Shown here piece by piece: positions 8,395 through 11,694 of a stretch of DNA of 11,694 nt. The stretch is from Rhypophila decipiens (lineage: Eukaryota > Ascomycota > Sordariomycetes > Sordariales > Naviculisporaceae), in contig MU858418.1 of assembly GCA_033297075.1 (NCBI GenBank), positions 1-11,694 of the forward strand, read 5' to 3'. A program made the position numbers and the translations under genes. Position 1 is the stretch's first letter. Each line of letters starts with the position of its first letter. The notes beneath the pieces were generated by a model. It did no database searches and was not told the DNA's origin. It was given only the letters and a program-made list of their open reading frames with translations.

Positions 8395-8562
8395 TCAAAT
8401 ATACAAATCGACTTCAACTACTTGCAGACACTTCAGATAAGCGAGATTCTGCAACTTGGGGCCTCTGACAAAAGTCCGCCGGCGTCCTCCTTCTGGGAAC
8501 TGGGTATACTTGGTCCTATTGAATGTTAGAGGCAACTCGGTCCCCAAATATTCACTCGGATC
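8395..8562 (-). other. Coding-like minus-strand fragment, unassigned
   Basis: A minus-strand frame of 55 codons without an ATG starts with DPSEYLGTELPLTFNR and ends with LKCLQVVEVDLYI before TGA at 8395-8397. It lies just 3' of the MADS-like relic on the same strand and overlaps its final stop in another frame. GTAAGA at the junction is donor-like, so it could be a further exon of that gene or part of an unrelated relic. I do not recognise a domain. Confidence 0.22.
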
Positions 8563-8770
8563 TTACCAGTTCAAGCTTTGATAGCGGCCACGAAGAAGAG
8601 TCGAGCGAGCTATATTAATCATAGTGTTGCCTCCTTCGTATCAAAATATAAATATTAGCCCCATACTGGCGACTGATCTTATTACAGCGTCTAAAAATGT
8701 TTTCTCCAGCTCTTGCAAAATTCTCATTTGCCCTATCCCGCTTTTTCGGTGATCCTGAGTTCTTGTCCAT
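8552..8770 (-). pseudogene. Fungal MADS-box-like (SRF-TF) mini-gene with in-frame stop
   Basis: From ATG at 8770 (good context, AACCATGG) the minus strand encodes a short basic N-terminus (KKRDRANENF), then a MADS-like core FRRCNKISRQYGANIYILIR, then RRQHYD, then TAA at 8615-8617. The same frame continues without any shift through YSSL, DSSSWPLSKLELVRSE, to TGA at 8552-8554. Small fungal SRF-TF proteins typically have an RR-x-YY segment followed by an S-x-D-x-P-S-W-P-P-S motif, so the sequence past the stop is conserved family sequence. The TAA therefore looks like a nonsense mutation in a gene of about 72 aa. A CAA-to-TAA change would be C-to-T, as expected of repeat-induced point mutation (inference). 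The 51-aa product would keep most of the DNA-binding core, so residual function cannot be excluded. Confidence 0.58.
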
Positions 8771-9130
8771 GGTTATTGTAGAAATCATGATAACGTATAG
8801 TGTACCCAATATTTAGGTTAGCTGGGTTTTTTAAATTACTCAAGTCCGTATTGCTCTCTACGTTGATTGTAGCCAATAACGGAGGAACATTTAGTATTTC
8901 AGAGCCTCCAAATTATTGGCTGAGTCACCAGCATACTGCTAGAATTAATAAATTAGGCATCTAGTGTTATCAGCGGATTTCATTAAGTAGGTGTGGCGAA
9001 GAATAGGGCGAAGAGGCAGAGGGATTACCAAAACGCAGTTTCGGAAGCTCCTTAACGCCCCTCTAATCAAGACTGATCAGCCGAAGAAGGCGACTGCGGT
9101 CAAGCCCCGCCGCAACGGGCGTTACCATAG
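8771..9130. other. Spacer with no supported gene
   Basis: AT-rich DNA to about 8980, containing the upstream region of the MADS-like gene. From about 8991 a basic plus-strand frame (no ATG, ends 9194) competes with another coding-like frame (KNRAKRQRDYQNAV), so no reading is secure. Confidence 0.4.
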
Positions 9131-9259
9131 GCGAGATTTCCCCCCTCCTCCAAAGAACTATGCCGAGACTACCAGTTCAAACAGTGGTTCTTAGAGTCAG
9201 ATATAGCTCACTTACACGGTTATGACGAGATGAAAGAACGCAACGGAACCTTCCTCTAG
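9131..9259 (+). other. Coding-like fragment, unassigned
   Basis: A plus-strand frame follows an acceptor-like CATAG and gives 42 codons, including ELCRDYQFKQWFLESDIAH and then GYDEMKERNG, before TAG at 9257-9259. It looks like the last exon or tail of a degraded gene. The family is unknown. Confidence 0.22.
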
Positions 9260-9544
9260 AATCTATTAAAGACTAAGGGGATTGTAAATCTGTAAGCTAA
9301 ATCACTTTAAAAATAGCCTTAAAATTCCTTCGGCACCACTCTCGAAATCAGGCGCCAAGAGAAGCAAGTACGCCTCCCGCAAAAATATCCAACAGTCAAC
9401 CACGCCCACCATCATCGCGCCCCACTCCTTGACCATCACCATCAAACTCACCAGCGCGCTCCGAGGGAACGGAACTCCGCCCTCCACAACGCGGCCCAGC
9501 GACGCCGGCGCTCCTAGAGCAATTTTGAGTTTTATTATTAAAAG
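9260..9544. other. Upstream region of 257-aa ORF
   Basis: It has no supported gene. A 64-codon plus-strand frame (9323-9517) without ATG is rich in His and Arg (NHAHHHRAPLLDHHH) and a minus-strand frame covers 9302-9649; neither shows a domain. It is treated as 5' flank. Confidence 0.4.
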
Positions 9545-10318
9545 ATGAAAACACGAGCCGAGATGGGTCCGGATCGTATGTCCATGGCTGGGTTCAACAA
9601 CTATTATGTGCGCAAGCACAAGTTTGAAAGAAACCGCAATTTTATCCACTCCTTCCGGCTTTGTTCGTACATCATTCCACAGAGAGTTGGCGTTAGATTT
9701 CTAGCGCCTTACGCAGGCATTCCGCCTCTTAGAAGGTCTGGGCATATCCCCCTTCCAGGCCGCCTATCTCTCCACCAGCCCGGAGCGGCAACTGCTGCCA
9801 ATTCGCCTGCATGTACGGTTGAATACGAAGAGTCAACTCAAAATGGCAACCATGGAGAACAGTTTCTCTCCAGCCCGGAAGACTACCCGGAAGCCCTTGC
9901 ACTCTCGCCAGCGGGTTCTAATGAAAGCTTCGAGACCGTTGGGAACGACGGGGCTGAGTTGATCTCAATCTCCGACAGTGGGGATGAGAGCGACAGCGAG
10001 AACAACGGATACAATGACTACAACTGTGCGAGTGGCTACAACAACCACAGAGAGAGGCTTCAGGTCGTGAGCAGCGTCTCTGGCGAGCCTCGACAATATC
10101 AGTCGGAGAACTCGCGCCGTGTGTTGTGGGAGGGTTTGCTGAGCAACCTCCCCGCTACACAGCGGCCGTACGAGAATGCTCGATATCATAAACCCATCAG
10201 CGGACGATCGAGCCCTAAGACGGGATCAGATGGATTCAAGAAGCGGAAGTTCTTGGCGGCTACTGACGGCAACACTGGTGGAGAAGCTACTCGGTGTAAG
10301 CGGCCACACGGTGACTGA
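9545..10318 (+). CDS. Hypothetical nuclear-type protein with SIM-like motif and NLS
   Basis: This is an uninterrupted 257-codon ORF. Its ATG lies right after an in-frame TAA (9539-9541), which fixes the maximal start; internal Met codons at residues 7, 12 and 14 are alternatives. No catalytic domain is recognised. Residues 1-80 are basic and aromatic (NNYYVRKHKFERNRNF), and residues 85-160 are polar and acidic. ELISISDSGDESDSENN (138-154) is a hydrophobic core followed by Ser and acidic residues, the layout of a phospho-regulated SUMO-interacting motif. FKKRKF (231-236) and TRCKRP (249-254) form basic patches like a bipartite nuclear localisation signal. These motifs together suggest a disordered nuclear protein, but this is inference. 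A possible hidden intron in the N-terminal third cannot be excluded. It lies between relics and is one of only two clean reading frames here. Confidence 0.5.
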   Translation: MKTRAEMGPDRMSMAGFNNYYVRKHKFERNRNFIHSFRLCSYIIPQRVGVRFLAPYAGIPPLRRSGHIPLPGRLSLHQPGAATAANSPACTVEYEESTQNGNHGEQFLSSPEDYPEALALSPAGSNESFETVGNDGAELISISDSGDESDSENNGYNDYNCASGYNNHRERLQVVSSVSGEPRQYQSENSRRVLWEGLLSNLPATQRPYENARYHKPISGRSSPKTGSDGFKKRKFLAATDGNTGGEATRCKRPHGD

Positions 10319-10803
10319 AGACAGCTATACAAACTTGAATGATGGATATGATAGTTTTAGACAATCCTGGTGATTACACTCGTTGTTGCTTGCTATTGCT
10401 TGCTCTTCAAGTGCTGCATTTCTAAATAGTCTACTCATAGAATGATACTCCACAGGTAGATATTCCAGCTTCTGAAAAACATCCTAAGAAGAACCTATAC
10501 AGTGAATATACTAGCTTGTTTTGGGGTGGAGGGACGAGGTTTTTATAAAGAGAAAAGAAATTACAAATTATCATAATTGGTTCATTGTTATGCAGCTAAT
10601 TATCATGGTATACTATTCTGGAACAGCAGTTGTTCGAACGGCTTTGCCACCTTTAAAGCGTGGTGCGCGGCAGGCGGACGAACACACGAAGCGCCAGCGA
10701 TCTGAGATATACAGAATGTCGTAGATGAATCGATTATCTCAGCATGCTCACCAATAATAGAAAGGGATGCCCCTGTGGATGTACTCGGTTGATGAAAACA
10801 TAG
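10319..10803. other. Gene-free spacer
   Basis: No supported gene. There is a short tandem-like motif near 10387-10408 (TTGCTTGCTATTGCTTGCTC) and otherwise AT-rich DNA. The expected N-terminal FAD-binding half of the downstream oxidase is not found here in any frame. Confidence 0.5.
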
Positions 10804-11581
10804 TTCGGCTGCCTTACCTACAACTATATCTATCCGTTAGATACCGCTTCTACTCCCGGGAAATCCTTCGCATTCACCACCTCCCACTCCATCCCTGATA
10901 CTTCTCCCCAGGCCATCACTGCCTTGCACCAGGCTTTATTCTGCTCCCTCAACGCCCTAGGCATCAACGTCACCCTGACCACTCCCTCTCCCCCCTCCAC
11001 ATTCTACGGCTCCCGTCGTTCCACCGGTGTAGCCGAGCCCGCGCAAACACGCTACCGCTCCCGCCTCTTTCCCCGCGAAAACTGGGCTTCTGACAGTCTA
11101 TACAACCGCACATTTGCCTCCATCCGCGCGGTGGTCGAAGAAGGCGGGTACGTATTCCACGGGATCGGGTATTCGCCCAACTTGCAAATTGCCGGTACAC
11201 CCGTGAATAACAACGCGGTGAATCCCGCGTGGCGGAGCACAGTGCTGCATGGTTGTTTGATGGAGTTACAGCCAGTGGGGATTACGCCCGCGCAGGCGAG
11301 GGAGAGGGATGCGCGGGCGAGGGCGTACGTAAAAGAGTGGAAGAGGCTGACGAGGGGGGATGGGGGGAGTTATATGAATGAGGGGGATCCAGTGGAGGAA
11401 GGGTGGCAGGGGAGTTTTTTCGGTGGGGGGGGAGAGATATAAGAGGTTGATTGGGGTGAAGGAGGAGGCTGATCTGTGGGGGGTGTTTTGGGCGCGGACG
11501 ACGGTGGGGAGTGAAGGGTGGGAGGTGTTGAGCGAGGATGGGTACCCGTTTTCGCAGAATGGGAGGTTGTGTAAGGTCTGA
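10804..11581 (+). pseudogene. FAD/BBE-type oxidoreductase, 5'-truncated and frameshifted
   Basis: This is the C-terminal half of a fungal FAD-linked oxidase of the 6-hydroxy-D-nicotine-oxidase/berberine-bridge type. The frame opens after TAG at 10801-10803 and gives FAFTTSHSIP (about 10870), GINVTLTT, RLFPRENW, VVEEGGYVFHGIGY, NAVNPAWRSTVLHGC, RERDARARAYVKEW, then the BBE signature SYMNEGDP and GWQGSFFG. At 11425-11432 a run of eight G shifts the frame, giving a stop at 11442. The neighbouring frame then completes the BBE domain (RYKRLIGVKEEADLWGVFWA, RTTVGSEGW, QNGRLCKV) to TGA at 11579-11581. One surplus G explains the break. The N-terminal FAD-binding domain with its covalent His site is absent from the preceding 480 bp, so the copy cannot bind FAD normally. 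The G run could be a sequencing error, but the missing half could not. Confidence 0.85.
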
Positions 11582-11611
11582 TTAGGTAGGTACTCGGTGA
11601 TTGTCATGGGA

Positions 11612-11694
11612 TAGGCTGCAATGGCTACTACCATAACACCACTAAAAGGTGGAACGTTGACTTGCTTGTAAGCCAAGTCACGTATTGCAGCCTA
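11612..11694. repeat. Short inverted-repeat element (MITE-like) at window edge
   Basis: TAGGCTGCAAT at 11612-11622 and ATTGCAGCCTA at 11684-11694 are perfect 11-bp inverted repeats. If the outer TA is a target duplication, the terminal repeats are 9 bp (GGCTGCAAT). Inside lies a second imperfect dyad (GACTTGCTT / AAGCCAAGTC, about 11658-11680). The total of 83 bp is very short for a transposable element, so it could be a minimal MITE, a hairpin, or one end of a larger element cut by the window end. Confidence 0.55.

Noticed and set aside
7936..9256. Similar YDEMK-encoding segments at about 7941 and 9220
   Set aside because: The match covers only about 14 bases (13 identical) and does not extend, so chance similarity is likely.
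9302..9649. 115-aa minus-strand ORF
   Set aside because: Its hydrophobic translation overlaps the start of the better-supported 257-aa ORF, and no signal peptide or family is visible.
11266..11676. 136-aa Pro-rich minus-strand ORF
   Set aside because: It is the antisense shadow of the G-rich BBE-domain coding strand.
1..11694. tRNA genes, rRNA, CRISPR arrays, viral or toxin genes
   Set aside because: No cloverleaf with a GGTTCGA-type B box, no regularly spaced repeat array, and no recognisable viral or toxin coding sequence was seen on either strand.

Overview
The window looks like a gene-poor, repeat-scarred stretch of a filamentous ascomycete (Pezizomycotina) chromosome. Four things point there: short spliceosomal introns of about 48-60 bp with GTAAGT/GTATGT-like donors and CTAAC/CTGAC-like branch sites; a secreted Ech42-type GH18 chitinase; a fungal Zn2Cys6 zinc cluster; and fungal-style MADS-like and BBE-oxidase remnants. 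There is no sign of operons, ribosome binding sites, tRNAs or CRISPR arrays.

Layout. 1-700: non-coding, with several short perfect palindromes including a double E-box. 578-976 (-): an unassigned, apparently eroded coding-like stretch, followed by a 21-bp poly(A) tract. 1783-3313 (-): a complete six-exon GH18 endochitinase that can be spliced cleanly to 421 aa but has unusual residues in normally fixed motifs. 3314-3988: AT-rich spacer and chitinase upstream region. 3989-5400: a mosaic of diverged direct and inverted repeat copies mixed with coding-like scraps, probably an old transposon graveyard. 5400-6122: promoter-like DNA with a TATA box. 6123-7549 (+), possibly to 7752: a multi-exon gene joining an N-terminal Zn2Cys6 cluster to a Con7-type C2H2 finger, with a damaged or hard-to-model 3' half. 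7753-9544: gene relics, including a fungal MADS-box-like (SRF-TF) mini-gene on the minus strand broken by one in-frame stop. 9545-10318 (+): an intact 257-codon ORF with a SUMO-interaction-like motif and basic nuclear-localisation-like patches. 10804-11581 (+): the C-terminal half of a FAD/BBE-type oxidoreductase, lacking its FAD-binding half and frameshifted in an eight-G run. 11612-11694: a short inverted-repeat element at the window edge.

How it fits together. No pathway links these genes. The repeated pattern is decay: the transcription factor, MADS-like gene and oxidase all carry frame lesions, next to diverged repeats whose differences are partly C-to-T-like. This fits an accessory or subtelomere-like compartment shaped by transposition and possibly repeat-induced point mutation (inference). 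The chitinase and the 257-aa ORF are the two genes that read cleanly from start to stop. The most unusual item is the transcription factor with two different zinc-binding modules.
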